Both the position numbers and the translations under genes were made by a program. 37,746 nt of DNA. Source: Acidobacteriota bacterium. GTDB lineage: Bacteria > Acidobacteriota > Aminicenantia > Aminicenantales > Saccharicenantaceae. This document shows, piece by piece, positions 5,910-13,380 of this stretch. Location of the stretch: the NCBI GenBank assembly GCA_014894455.1, contig JADBLN010000104.1:1-37746 (forward strand), in the 5' to 3' direction. Every line of letters begins with the position of its first letter. Position 1 is the stretch's first letter. The notes beneath the pieces were generated by a model that did not search any database, had not been told where the DNA came from, and saw only the letters and a list, made by a program, of their open reading frames with translations.

Positions 5910-6842
5910 ATGACAAACGAAATAAAAAAAAGCTCCGCTCCGCTCACTCGGCCTCGCGCGGCCGTAACCGTCGCGGCCGGCGCGCCGCTCATCTATGCGG
6001 CGATCAATGCGATCATGTCCGAAATCCCGGCGATCGCGAAAACGAATAAAAATAAGGATCAAGGCTTTATCTTCCGCGGGATTGACGACGTTTATTTCGC
6101 GGTCAATCCCGTTTTCGCGGCCCATAATGTTTTCATGCGGGCCGAGGTCCTCGATATAAAACGCGAGGAGCGGCCCTCGAAGTCCGGCGGTGTCCTTACT
6201 TTTGTTCAAGCTCGCGTCCGATATCATTTTGTCACGACCGACGGCTCCTCTCTCTCGACGGATTCCATGGGCGAGGGAATGGACTCGGCCGACAAAGCGA
6301 CGGCGAAGGCCATGGCGATCGCGCATAAATACGCGATTATACAAATGTTTTGTATCCCGACGGCCGAGCAAAAGGATCCGGATTTTGACAACCCGGAGCC
6401 CGCGGCCGCTCGGCCCACGACTCCGCCGGCAAGCGCGCCGGGACCCAGGCTCCCGGGATCCGATCCGCGGCCGGCCGGCCCTCCGCCGGCGACCAGGCCC
6501 TCGGCGGCGCTTCCCTCCGGCTCCCAAGCTCAGGCCTCCCTCCCGGGAAGCGCTCCCGCTCTTCCTCCCGCGGCCGTACCTCCCCCGGCTCCTCCGGCGC
6601 AAGATTTGCTAATCTCCGAGGCGACTCAAACCGAAATTTCCGACCTCGCGACCGCGATCATTGGCGAAGGAAAAGAAACGGAAGAATCGCTCTGGCTCCG
6701 GATTCAAAATTTTTGCGTCTTTCAATTTAAGGGAGCTCCCCCGAACGCTCTCGCGGATCTAACCGAGCGCGAAGGAAACGGGGTCGTTTATCGATTGAAA
6801 ATGCTCGCCGCGGCCGGCCCGAATAAAGGCGGCGTAAGATGA
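5910..6842 (+). CDS. ERF family ssDNA-annealing recombinase
   Basis: 310 residues from the ATG at 5910 (AAGGGG upstream); a GTG at 5883 inside the SSB-like gene is the alternative. Residues about 25-155 match the ERF core: an AINAIMSEIPAIAK helix, GFIFRGIDDVY, then strands around VRYHFVTTDGSSLSTDSMGEG and the helix DKATAKAMAIAHKYAI. ERF proteins anneal complementary single strands, in P22 as part of genome circularisation. Residues about 165-225 are a Pro/Ala/Gly linker. The end (about 235-305) is a helical domain of unknown role. It overlaps the next gene by ATGA. The PDDEXK nuclease downstream is its likely 5'-3' resection partner. Confidence 0.85.
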   Translation: MTNEIKKSSAPLTRPRAAVTVAAGAPLIYAAINAIMSEIPAIAKTNKNKDQGFIFRGIDDVYFAVNPVFAAHNVFMRAEVLDIKREERPSKSGGVLTFVQARVRYHFVTTDGSSLSTDSMGEGMDSADKATAKAMAIAHKYAIIQMFCIPTAEQKDPDFDNPEPAAARPTTPPASAPGPRLPGSDPRPAGPPPATRPSAALPSGSQAQASLPGSAPALPPAAVPPPAPPAQDLLISEATQTEISDLATAIIGEGKETEESLWLRIQNFCVFQFKGAPPNALADLTEREGNGVVYRLKMLAAAGPNKGGVR

Positions 6843-7540
6843 GCTTCCCAAAAAGAACCCCTTCGTCGGCCGAAGCGAATATCCGAAACGGAGCCCGGGC
6901 TCATACCGTTTATAAGCTCCAGAACGGGACGCGCGTCCCGGGAGTTACAACGATCCTCGGCGTCCTCAGCAAGCCGGCGCTCGTTCCTTGGGCGAATCGG
7001 ATGGGCCTCCAGGGGATCGATACTACAAAATACGTCGACGCGCTCGCGGCTGTCGGGACCGCGGCCCATGCCGCTTGTATTGCGGACCTCCGCGGCGAGG
7101 ACGTCGACGCCGTCTTTAAGCCACTCGGCGCGGATACGCGGACGCTTGCGGAAAACTGTTACCTCTCTTTTTGTTCCTGGTTGAAAAATCATATAGTCGA
7201 GCCTATCGCGCTTGAGCTCCCGCTCGTTTCAGAAAAATACGGGTACGGCGGGACGCTCGATATCCTCGCCCGCGTAGATGGCCGGATCGAGATCGTCGAT
7301 CTTAAAACAGGCAAGGCGATTTATCCGGATTATTTCCGGCAAGTCGCCGGATATTGGAATCTCGTTATTGAAAACGGGATCGTCTCGGATCCGATCGATC
7401 AATTTCGGATCCTGAATATCCCGCGGGCGGAGACGGAGGCCTTTGACGAAAAAATCAAAGCCTCGCTCCGGACTCAATGGGATATTTTCGTCCGGTGTCT
7501 CGACGTCTATAAATTAATGAAGCTCGAAGGGGCCGAATAA
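6839..7540 (+). CDS. PD-(D/E)XK exonuclease, recombination partner of ERF
   Basis: 233 residues, coupled to ERF by ATGA. It has the RecB/Cas4-like nuclease layout: GTAAHA with His77 (motif I), GGTLDIL with Asp141, IVDLKTGK with Asp154 and Lys156 forming the D-x-K triad, and a helix QVAGYW with Gln at the expected place. No four-cysteine Fe-S cluster is seen, so it is not a typical Cas4. It probably resects double-stranded ends to give single strands for the ERF protein. It overlaps the next gene by one base (TAATG). Confidence 0.85.
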   Translation: MSFPKRTPSSAEANIRNGARAHTVYKLQNGTRVPGVTTILGVLSKPALVPWANRMGLQGIDTTKYVDALAAVGTAAHAACIADLRGEDVDAVFKPLGADTRTLAENCYLSFCSWLKNHIVEPIALELPLVSEKYGYGGTLDILARVDGRIEIVDLKTGKAIYPDYFRQVAGYWNLVIENGIVSDPIDQFRILNIPRAETEAFDEKIKASLRTQWDIFVRCLDVYKLMKLEGAE

Positions 7541-8352
7541 TGAGCGACCTCGCGGGCGATGTCAAAAAAGACGGGGCCTCGGTGATCGAGGCCCTTGTTC
7601 CGAAAGCCTCCGCGCTCGTCGCGCGGATTGTCGGCTTTGTTATCAAGAGTCAAGGGGACCTCGCGGTCGTCAATTGCGCTTACCTGGACGCGCGGCAGAT
7701 CGAAAAGGCTGTCGCGCTCCATTTCGACGCGCGGGAGGCTCCGTTCAAGGTCGATCTCGACAAGGTCCGGCGCGAGCGAAAGGCGATCGAGATCCCGCTT
7801 CACGGCGCGGTTGTCGCTTGTAAGTTGAAAATGGACGGGTACATCCGGGATCAAACGCGGATCCGCGAGGAGGCGGAGCGCGAGGCTTTTCTCGCCGATC
7901 AAAAAAGACGGATCGAGGAGGTCGCAAAAAAACGGGAGGCCGACGCGCTCCTCGCGAAGGCCGAACAAGCGGCCGCGGACGGAAACCTCGTCGGCTCCGA
8001 GGCGCTCCTCCAAGCGGCCGCAAAAAGCGAGGACGCGGCCGTCGAGCTCGTCCGGACGCCGCTTCCGGCTCCTCGATCGATCCCTCTCCCGGTCCTGGAG
8101 GGCATGACAAAGCGGAAAAATTGGGAGGTCCGGCTCGATTCGAAGCTCTCGCCCGAGGAGGCCGAGGCTCGGATCCCGCTCAAATATCGCCCGATCGATT
8201 GGCCGGCGATCAAGAGCGACGCGAATAAAACGGAGGGCCGGATTGAGATCCCGGGCGTTGAGATTACGCGCGATGACAAGCTCCAGGCAAAGCCCGGGCG
8301 GGCCTCCGCCGGCGACGAGCTCCCGGAGTCCTCGACAATCTCCCGCGGGTGA
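7540..8352 (+). CDS. coiled-coil phage protein of the recombination operon
   Basis: 270 residues. N-terminal globular part (about 1-105), long charged coiled coil (about 105-165, Glu/Arg/Ala-rich), then a C-terminal domain. The C-terminal KYRPIDWPAIK...EIPGVEI pattern recurs in uncharacterised phage proteins that accompany annealing recombinases. The chemistry is unknown. It is translationally coupled to the exonuclease (TAATG) and is the last gene before the terminator at 8401-8474. It may hold the recombination proteins together or bind DNA; neither is shown by the sequence. Confidence 0.65.
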   Translation: MSDLAGDVKKDGASVIEALVPKASALVARIVGFVIKSQGDLAVVNCAYLDARQIEKAVALHFDAREAPFKVDLDKVRRERKAIEIPLHGAVVACKLKMDGYIRDQTRIREEAEREAFLADQKRRIEEVAKKREADALLAKAEQAAADGNLVGSEALLQAAAKSEDAAVELVRTPLPAPRSIPLPVLEGMTKRKNWEVRLDSKLSPEEAEARIPLKYRPIDWPAIKSDANKTEGRIEIPGVEITRDDKLQAKPGRASAGDELPESSTISRG

Positions 8353-8400
8353 GGTATGCTCCGGAGATAAGGGCCTCCGAAAAATGAGAGAAAAACCGAT

Positions 8401-8474
8401 CGCGGGTCGTCTCGCTCGCTCCGGCGCGAAAGTGTCTCGGGGGCCCTTCGAGCGAGCGGCCCGCGTTTTTTTTT
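8401..8474 (+). terminator. rho-independent terminator / attenuator before the replication gene
   Basis: Arms CGCGGG...CTCGCTCG (8401-8418) and CGAGCGAG...CCCGCG (8449-8465) pair around a 30-base loop, followed by nine T residues (8466-8474). It separates the recombination operon from the replication initiator (8487), whose ribosome site follows the T tract directly. Read-through would therefore set initiator expression. Confidence 0.8.
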
Positions 8475-8486
8475 AAGGGAGAAAAA

Positions 8487-9407
8487 ATGGAGCATAACGG
8501 CCGCGAAGAAAAAAATCCATGGTCAAAATGGTATTGGGCCGATTGGCTCGCGGATCCGGCGGTCCGCGTTTCAAGCCTCGCGGCGCAAGGGCTTTGGATT
8601 AACGTCCTCGCCCTCCTCGCGACGAGTAAAATCCGCGGAATTCTCCTCATTCCCGAAAAGCAAAATTCCCCTATTTTCGGAAAAGATGTCGATTTCGGAA
8701 AGCAAAAGAAAAGCAAAATCGAAGCAAAATATTTATCAAAAATTGTAAGCGAAAAACCGGAGACGGTCGAGATCCTCCTCTCCGAGCTCGAAACGAACGG
8801 CGTCTTTTCTCGCGATAATCAGGGGAGAATTTATAACCGGCGGATGATCAGGGAGAAAGAGATCTCCGAGATCCGATCGGAGGCCGGCCGTCGAGGAGGC
8901 CGTCCTAAGACAAAGCAAACGGTAAGCAAGCTAAGCAAACGGAAAGCAAGCTCTGCTTCTGCATATGCATATGCTTCTAATTCTTCTTCTCTTAAAGAGG
9001 GGAGGTCCGGAGGGGAGGCCTCGGAGTCTCCACTTATTTCTATCCCTGAGCTCGGGGAGATAATTAAAAAGGGACAAGCAGCCGTCCAGGTCCCGCTCGA
9101 TAAAATCCCTCCCTGTTTTGTCAATGACGCGCGAAAAGAGATCCCGCGGATTTTTGAGGAGGGCGGCCATTCAGACCTTTTAAAGGATCCTGTTTTTTCC
9201 GATTACCTCGTCGCCCTCGCATGGGAATTTAAGGACGTCGAAACGGAGGACACGATCAAGGGAAAATTTGCCCATTGGATAAAGGTCCCGCTTACAAAAA
9301 AATCGAATATCTGTTTACAGTTCCGAAATTGGTTTCGGAACGAGCGGCGCTTCGAGGCGGAGCGAGCGAAAGAGCGCCTCGTCGGAAAATATAAACCGGA
9401 GAAATAA
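8487..9407 (+). CDS. replication initiator, lambda O / DnaD-like organisation
   Basis: 306 residues, AAGGGAG before the ATG. Residues about 10-135 are a winged-helix replisome-organiser domain: the KWYWADWLADPAVRVSSLAAQGLW opening is typical of phage initiator proteins, as is NRRMIREKE...SEAGRRGGRP at its end. A Ser/Lys-rich linker (about 140-180) separates a C-terminal helical domain (about 195-300) that may contact a host helicase loader. Two clusters of AAGCAA repeats lie within the gene, in the wing and in the linker, and are read in different frames; this recalls the origin inside lambda O. No phage helicase, primase or polymerase is seen, so the host replisome must be recruited. Confidence 0.75.
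   Translation: MEHNGREEKNPWSKWYWADWLADPAVRVSSLAAQGLWINVLALLATSKIRGILLIPEKQNSPIFGKDVDFGKQKKSKIEAKYLSKIVSEKPETVEILLSELETNGVFSRDNQGRIYNRRMIREKEISEIRSEAGRRGGRPKTKQTVSKLSKRKASSASAYAYASNSSSLKEGRSGGEASESPLISIPELGEIIKKGQAAVQVPLDKIPPCFVNDARKEIPRIFEEGGHSDLLKDPVFSDYLVALAWEFKDVETEDTIKGKFAHWIKVPLTKKSNICLQFRNWFRNERRFEAERAKERLVGKYKPEK
8658..8729. repeat. iteron-like AAGCAAAA cluster inside the initiator gene
   Basis: AAGCAAAA at 8658-8665, 8700-8707, 8711-8718 and 8722-8729. The last three are spaced exactly 11 bases apart. They are read in all three frames (KQN, KQK, SKI, EAK), so the conservation is in DNA rather than protein. AT-rich sequence follows (8724-8745), suitable for strand opening. Confidence 0.7.
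8913..8952. repeat. 20-bp tandem iteron pair in the initiator linker
   Basis: Two adjacent 20-base units (8913-8932, 8933-8952) differ at one base. Each holds two AAGCAA elements, giving starts at 8913, 8924, 8933 and 8944. A 20-base period cannot keep the reading frame, so the protein sequence does not repeat. An AT-rich run with two ATGCATATGC-like elements follows. Candidate origin of replication. Confidence 0.75.
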
Positions 9408-9410
9408 AAA

Positions 9411-10169
9411 ATGAATATTTTAGAAACCTTTACGGCTTATAAGTATCTCGACGAGGTCCTCTCTCGCCTTCCGAGTCAAGGCTCGACTCTAGAGGACTTC
9501 ATCCTCGTCGACTTTTGGAAAGCGATCAAGGCCGAGGCTCCGCGGGCCCACCGGCGCGCGGCGCTTGTCCGGCTTTTCGGGCCGGTGGTTTTTATCCTTA
9601 TCCTCGCCGGATACCTCCTCGGCCTCGGGATTGGAGAAGTTCAGGGTCGGAAGGCAGTTCAAGTGGCCGAGGACGGAGCGGGACGGGCCCGCCACAGGGC
9701 GACCGTCTCCCGGGCCGGCCTCCGGGAGGCCCGGATCGAGATCGACCTCCTCAAGGCCGAATACGCGACCCTCCAGGATCGAGCGATCGCGATCATCGAT
9801 GAGCTCACGACGGAGGGCCGCGCGTCCTTTTATGCTTATCCTTTCCATGGCCGGCCGACGGCAAGCGGCGAGATCTTTGATAAAGATAAAATATCCGCGG
9901 CGTCCCGGTGGCTCCCCTTTGGCTCGTCTTGGAGAGTAACGCGACTCGATACCGGCGCGAGCATCGTTGTCCCGATAACCGATCGAGGGCCTTATGCGGA
10001 GCGGATTTTCGGGCCGATCCGCGTCCATGTCGGAAACGAGCGGATCCTCGACCTCTCGGAGGCCGCGGCGCGAGCTATCGGGATGATCGACGCCGGCGTT
10101 GTCCGGGTCCGGATCTCGCCCGCGATTTTTGGAGGATCGCCGGCGGATCGGCGGGAGGTTTCTCAATGA
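9411..10169 (+). CDS. membrane-anchored RlpA-like double-psi beta-barrel protein
   Basis: 252 residues. The first 54 are cytoplasmic-looking, residues about 55-75 are a transmembrane helix, 80-130 is a coiled coil, and 140-235 match the RlpA domain: GRASFYAYPFHGRPTASGE, LPFG, ITDRGPY with Asp191, and LDLSEAAARAIGM. RlpA proteins of some Gram-negative bacteria are lytic transglycosylases that cut stem-peptide-free peptidoglycan. The catalytic His found just before LPFG in such enzymes is Ser165 here (SAASRWLPFG), so activity is doubtful or altered. It may be a lysis or ejection-related wall protein. It overlaps the next gene by ATGA. Sitting next to the replication gene is unusual. Confidence 0.8.
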   Translation: MNILETFTAYKYLDEVLSRLPSQGSTLEDFILVDFWKAIKAEAPRAHRRAALVRLFGPVVFILILAGYLLGLGIGEVQGRKAVQVAEDGAGRARHRATVSRAGLREARIEIDLLKAEYATLQDRAIAIIDELTTEGRASFYAYPFHGRPTASGEIFDKDKISAASRWLPFGSSWRVTRLDTGASIVVPITDRGPYAERIFGPIRVHVGNERILDLSEAAARAIGMIDAGVVRVRISPAIFGGSPADRREVSQ

Positions 10170-10363
10170 GGCCCGAGAGGATCGCTCCGGTTTCGGTCGG
10201 CGAGAAAAAGGGTCACTCCGCTTGCTTATTCTGGAGCGGCGCGTTTAATTTTAATCCGGAGTCCGGAAAATTCGAGATCACTTGTCGGAAAATGAATGGC
10301 GCGAGGATTGATCCTCGAATTTGTGTTAAATGTATTTTGATCGATCGAAAAAAACTATCATGA
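10166..10363 (+). CDS. small four-cysteine protein
   Basis: 65 residues, ATG overlapping the RlpA-like stop (ATGA), with GGGAGG upstream. Cys20, Cys40, Cys53 and Cys56 (CVKC) could bind a zinc ion; the spacing matches no family I recognise. The stop overlaps the next gene's start (ATGA), so it is embedded in a coupled run of three genes. Function unknown. Confidence 0.6.
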   Translation: MRPERIAPVSVGEKKGHSACLFWSGAFNFNPESGKFEITCRKMNGARIDPRICVKCILIDRKKLS

Positions 10364-10827
10364 AGCAAAAACAAGAATCACTTCTTCCCACGGCGGGCCC
10401 GGAATTAAGGCTCATCCGCGTCGCCGCAAACGTCGGCGCCAAGTCTGTCGCTAAGCTCGCGGGTGTCCATATAACGATTCTTTGTGCATTCGAGCGCGGG
10501 GACTTAAAGCATCCCGGAAAGATTGCGGAGATCCTCGCGGCTTATAAGAGGCTCGACGAGATGCCAAAGCGGAGAAATCCTCCTTATCATCTTGGGGGAT
10601 CTCGGGCCGCTCGGCCGAAAATTAATCCTCCGGTCCGGGATAAAGAGACAAAGGATCTCTGGACGGCCGAGCGCCTCCAGGCTCATATCCGCGCCTTTAT
10701 TTCCGAAAACGATCTCACGATTTTAGAGCGCGGAAAAACGGGGCAACGCCAAATCCTCATTAGTCCGGATCAAGTCTTTGAGCTAGGCGCGACGCTCCTT
10801 TTAGCTTGCGGTCATAATGTAAGGTGA
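10360..10827 (+). CDS. HTH-domain protein, unknown role
   Basis: 155 residues from the ATG at 10360 (ATGA overlap with the previous stop). Residues about 14-65 resemble a lambda-repressor-like helix-turn-helix: ELRLIRVAANVG, AKSVAKLAGVHITILCAFERGDL, then a helix ending AAYKRLDEM. The middle is basic and Pro-rich. Residues 100-155 are a separate helical domain with an ISPDQVFELGATLLL stretch. It could be a transcription regulator of the downstream genes. There is no autonomous promoter next to it, so it is expressed with the replication genes. Confidence 0.55.
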   Translation: MKQKQESLLPTAGPELRLIRVAANVGAKSVAKLAGVHITILCAFERGDLKHPGKIAEILAAYKRLDEMPKRRNPPYHLGGSRAARPKINPPVRDKETKDLWTAERLQAHIRAFISENDLTILERGKTGQRQILISPDQVFELGATLLLACGHNVR

Positions 10828-10837
10828 AAGGTGAAAC

Positions 10838-11431
10838 ATGAGTGAAGAAAAAAAACAGGATGAGCTCGACGCGATCGCGCGCCGGATCCGGGCGGTCTTT
10901 GACGAGTTTTCGGAGGCCCTAAAAAGAGCGGCCGATCAAATCGGCGAGGCTGTCGCTCCACTCGGCGAGCTCCTCATCGCGCTCGAAAAAATCGACGCCG
11001 GCCGGGAGGTCCTCGAAGCGCCGCTCGTCCTCCTCGGGGAGTATCCGTCTTTCAATAAATGGAAGGGCCGGCATTGGGGCGGATATTCAAAGCGAAAAAA
11101 TAAAATGGAAAACGATATCGCAAACCTCGCCTTGTTACAGGGGATCGGACCGATTGTCCCGATCCCGCCGAAAACGCGGGCGCGCGTCGAGATCTTCGTC
11201 TATCAAAAAACGCGCCGGCTCGACGAGGACAACCTCGCCGGACAAGTAAAGCCCGTTTTTGATTCCCTCCGCGGGCTCGGATTAATATATCAAGACTCTC
11301 CGAAATGGATCCGGCGCGTCCTCGATCAAGGGATCGATCGGGATAATCCGCGGATCGAGATCCGCTCGATTAAATGGCTCTTAACTCTTGCGAGAAAAAA
11401 CGGAATGTTACGAAAGGAGGTCAAGAAATGA
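10838..11431 (+). CDS. rusA: RusA-like Holliday junction resolvase
   Basis: 197 residues. The N-terminal 60 are a helical extension not found in standard RusA (about 120 residues). The C-terminal part has the RusA signature: RRLDEDNL with Asp129 and Asp131, QVKPVFDSL with Lys138, and GLIYQDSPKW with Asp153. These correspond to the metal-binding acidic residues and lysine of E. coli RusA; the usual D-D pair is Q-D here. It would resolve branched DNA from replication or recombination before packaging. Two AGGTGAA copies precede the ATG. The end overlaps the next gene by ATGA. Confidence 0.85.
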   Translation: MSEEKKQDELDAIARRIRAVFDEFSEALKRAADQIGEAVAPLGELLIALEKIDAGREVLEAPLVLLGEYPSFNKWKGRHWGGYSKRKNKMENDIANLALLQGIGPIVPIPPKTRARVEIFVYQKTRRLDEDNLAGQVKPVFDSLRGLGLIYQDSPKWIRRVLDQGIDRDNPRIEIRSIKWLLTLARKNGMLRKEVKK

Positions 11432-11775
11432 TTACCTCTCGAAAAACTTGGCTCTTGATTTTCGCTTTCCTCGGAGCGGTCCTCGGCGTTATCTCGAAAG
11501 CTTTCGAGTTAACGATTAATCCTGTCGCTCTTATGGCCGGCCTTGGATCGATCGTCGTTTATGTCGGCCTCGAAGCAAAGGCGGACCGCGAGCGCCTCCG
11601 CGCTCAAGCGAGCAAATGGAAGGATCCGAAATTTATCGCGGAGCTCGTCGCGGCGATCGTCGCGGCGCTCGGGACGGCCGGCGTCGTCCTCCCGCTCCCG
11701 CCCGAAATGATCGTCGGGATCCTGACCGCGATTATCGCGATCCTTTTCAAAGCGAAACCGTCGCTCCCGGCGTAA
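11428..11775 (+). CDS. holin-like membrane protein
   Basis: 115 residues from the ATG at 11428 (AAGGAGG seven bases upstream, ATGA overlap with the resolvase). Hydrophobic segments lie at about 8-28, 32-50 and 72-110, the last long enough for one or two passes. Between them lies a charged KADRERLRAQASKWKDPKF loop. The WKDPKF element before the last hydrophobic region recurs in small phage membrane proteins annotated as holins. It lies three genes upstream of the M15 endolysin. Holin is the best guess; no test is possible from sequence alone. Confidence 0.6.
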   Translation: MITSRKTWLLIFAFLGAVLGVISKAFELTINPVALMAGLGSIVVYVGLEAKADRERLRAQASKWKDPKFIAELVAAIVAALGTAGVVLPLPPEMIVGILTAIIAILFKAKPSLPA

Positions 11776-11782
11776 GGCGCAA

Positions 11783-11819
11783 GGGGGAGTGGGCTCGTCG
11801 ATCTCGGGCCCGCTCCCTC
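11783..11819 (+). other. strong RNA hairpin without T tract
   Basis: GGGGGAGTGGGC (11783-11794) pairs with GCCCGCTCCCTC (11808-11819) allowing two G-U pairs, around a 13-base loop. No T run follows, so it is not a simple terminator. It lies in the gap between the holin-like gene and the ribosome site of the next gene and could be a processing or stability element. Confidence 0.5.
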
Positions 11820-11849
11820 GACTCGGCAAAGGAAAAAGAAAGGGAAAAA

Positions 11850-12788
11850 ATGAGAAAAGAAAAAAGTCCGATCTGGATCCCTCACGACCGCGCGAGATGG
11901 GCCCGGAGTCTCAAGGCCGCGGCCGTCGCGGTCGTCAATCGCGCTTACCTGGAGCTCGTTTCCCCGGGACGCGCAACGCGCTTCTCTCACGACGAGGCGC
12001 TCGCGGAGATCGCGGGCGTCGCCGGCGTTACGAAAAACGGCGTCCGAAATTGGCTCTCGAACACAAACCGCCCGGGCCGGCGCTCGGCCGAGGCGATAAT
12101 CCTCGCTTACGATCGGGACCTCTCGGCGCGTTACGGCCTCCTCCCGCTCGATCGGCCGGTCGAGGATCACGCCCCAAAGAAAGACAAGGCGACGACGGCT
12201 AAAGGGCTTGGATGTTTAATTTTTGAATGGCTTACCGATCTTCGCTTACACATCGATGATCGGATCCTCGTAATTTTAAACGAGCTCTTCGAAGTCAAGG
12301 GTTATGCAATGCCATATTGTCGCGATCAGAGGCCCGTTAAAGTATCGATCCAGAAAAGGGAGGATGGCTTTTGGCTCTCTCTCGAAAGCGAGACGGGAAA
12401 GTCCGGCGCGATCCATATCGAGACGGGCCTCCCTCTTTTGCGGGAGCTCCTCGCGCGCGCCGCGGATCCCGGGCCTCAATCGATCGACGATCGGAGCCTC
12501 TCGATCCTTGTCCGGAAAGAACAAGAGGAGCTCCGGAAGTCCTTCGGGCTTCAGGCCGGCGCGACGGATCCCGGGATCCCGGAGCCCGTCCCGGCCGAGC
12601 TCGCCTCGTCCTTCGTCCCGGACGGCCGGACCGTTCAAATCTACCAGGAAGAAAAAGAAAATCCCGTCGGCGAGATCCCGCTCCATGGGCCGGCCGGCCC
12701 TCCGCCGGCGAATGGGAGCGACCGTTCCGAGCCAGGACTTGCCGAAGAAAACCGGAGCTCGATCTCGCTCGACGAGTTCGAGTTCTGA
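11850..12788 (+). CDS. putative DNA-binding protein, unknown function
   Basis: 312 residues from the ATG at 11850, which follows AAAGGG. The longer in-frame reading lies inside the holin-like gene in another frame and is rejected. Residues about 35-90 look like a helix-turn-helix: DEALAEIAGVAGVTKNGVRNWLSN, then an Arg-rich helix. A mixed region around residues 140-200 includes paired strands (VKVSIQKREDGFWLSLE). The end is Pro/Glu-rich and disordered, finishing acidic (DEFEF). It could be a regulator of the lysis/late region that starts right after it, since the promoter at 12846 is 58 bases downstream of its stop; that is inference. Confidence 0.55.
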   Translation: MRKEKSPIWIPHDRARWARSLKAAAVAVVNRAYLELVSPGRATRFSHDEALAEIAGVAGVTKNGVRNWLSNTNRPGRRSAEAIILAYDRDLSARYGLLPLDRPVEDHAPKKDKATTAKGLGCLIFEWLTDLRLHIDDRILVILNELFEVKGYAMPYCRDQRPVKVSIQKREDGFWLSLESETGKSGAIHIETGLPLLRELLARAADPGPQSIDDRSLSILVRKEQEELRKSFGLQAGATDPGIPEPVPAELASSFVPDGRTVQIYQEEKENPVGEIPLHGPAGPPPANGSDRSEPGLAEENRSSISLDEFEF

Positions 12789-12845
12789 TTATGAAAAACG
12801 CTTCGGCCCTCGACCGCGTCCGATCCGCGGCCGAATTCCTTCCAC

Positions 12846-12875
12846 TTGACAGGGCGGGAATATTCAGGCTACTCT
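12846..12875 (+). promoter_or_regulatory. candidate rightward promoter before the endolysin
   Basis: A perfect TTGACA (12846-12851), 18 bases, TACTCT (12870-12875). It sits in the 183-base gap before the endolysin. The sequence ACTTGACAG around the -35 is repeated at 36184, before the fibre gene. Expected start near 12882. The -10 box is weak, so activation may be needed. Confidence 0.5.
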
Positions 12876-12882
12876 CTAAACT

Positions 12883-12975
12883 ATGCGAGGGCTCCGGGCT
12901 TCACTTGAAAAGAACGTCGACCGCGGCCCTCTCCCTTCTTTTCCCTTCTTTCGTTTCAAGGGAGCTCGATCTTGA
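12883..12975 (+). CDS. possible 30-residue leader peptide
   Basis: An ATG at 12883 opens 30 codons that end in a TGA overlapping the endolysin's TTG (TTGA, 12972-12975). There is no ribosome site before it, but the promoter at 12846-12875 would start a transcript at about this ATG, so leaderless translation is conceivable. Ribosomes finishing here would open the hairpin that masks the endolysin start. The peptide is Arg/Phe/Pro-rich with no known match. Speculative. Confidence 0.25.
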   Translation: MRGLRASLEKNVDRGPLPSFPFFRFKGARS

Positions 12976-12992
12976 TCGGGGATCGGGCTCCC
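12960..12992 (+). promoter_or_regulatory. hairpin masking the endolysin start
   Basis: GGGAGC (12960-12965) pairs with GCTCCC (12987-12992). An inner stem CGAT/ATCG (12967-12970 with 12975-12978) places the TTG start in its loop. The outer left arm is the ribosome site itself (AAGGGAG). Translation of the endolysin should therefore be low unless the structure is opened. Confidence 0.5.
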
Positions 12993-13364
12993 TCCTCTCC
13001 GCCGGCTCCGGTCGCGACTCTCTCTCTTACTGAAAAACAAATCCTTTTCGAGCGTCTCTCCGCGCGCCTTATCCTTGCTTGTAAAGACGACGGGATCGAG
13101 CTCGTTTGTTTTCGATTTATCGCGACGCTCGACGAGGAGCTCGCGCATTTCCTCTCCGGCCGATCTCAAATCGATCCGCGCCTCAAGGTAACATCCCATA
13201 TGAAACGACTCGCGAAAGATTTCGCGATCGTCGTCGACGGTGCTTTACTTTGGGACCGCTCTCCGGCTTACGAGAAAATGGGATCCCTCGCCGAGGCCCT
13301 CGGGCTTTTTTGGGGCGGACGATGGGCGAGTTTAAGCGATATTTATCACGTCGAGTTTCGATAA
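12972..13364 (+). CDS. M15-family endolysin (L-Ala-D-Glu peptidase type)
   Basis: 130 residues from a TTG start with AAGGGAG eight bases upstream. It carries the M15/VanY-like zinc site: His76 and Asp83 in TSHMKRLAKDFAI (H-x6-D) and His126 in DIYHVEF, with Glu128 probably catalytic. GLFWGGRW lies before it, as in phage endolysins that cut the peptide stem of peptidoglycan. The size fits a single catalytic domain without a separate wall-binding domain. No signal peptide is seen, so it needs the holin. The usual Gly after the zinc His (H-x-x-G) is Arg here. The start lies in a hairpin, which may delay lysis. Confidence 0.85.
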   Translation: MIGDRAPSSPPAPVATLSLTEKQILFERLSARLILACKDDGIELVCFRFIATLDEELAHFLSGRSQIDPRLKVTSHMKRLAKDFAIVVDGALLWDRSPAYEKMGSLAEALGLFWGGRWASLSDIYHVEFR

Positions 13365-13380
13365 TGAGGAGGCTCGAACA

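Noticed and set aside
6410-6600. Pro/Ala-rich stretch of ERF as a separate gene or frameshift
   Set aside because: The frame is continuous from the ERF core to the stop at 6842; it is a linker.
8384-8476. 30-codon ORF between the recombination operon and the initiator
   Set aside because: It coincides with the terminator arms and T tract; no ribosome site.
8352-8486. Small RNA or riboswitch in the initiator leader
   Set aside because: Only the terminator hairpin is clear; no conserved aptamer elements are seen.
12791-13033. 80-codon plus frame starting after the HTH-type gene
   Set aside because: Weak ribosome site, contains the promoter at 12846, overlaps the endolysin by 62 bases in another frame, and the product shows no folded pattern. 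It cannot be excluded fully.
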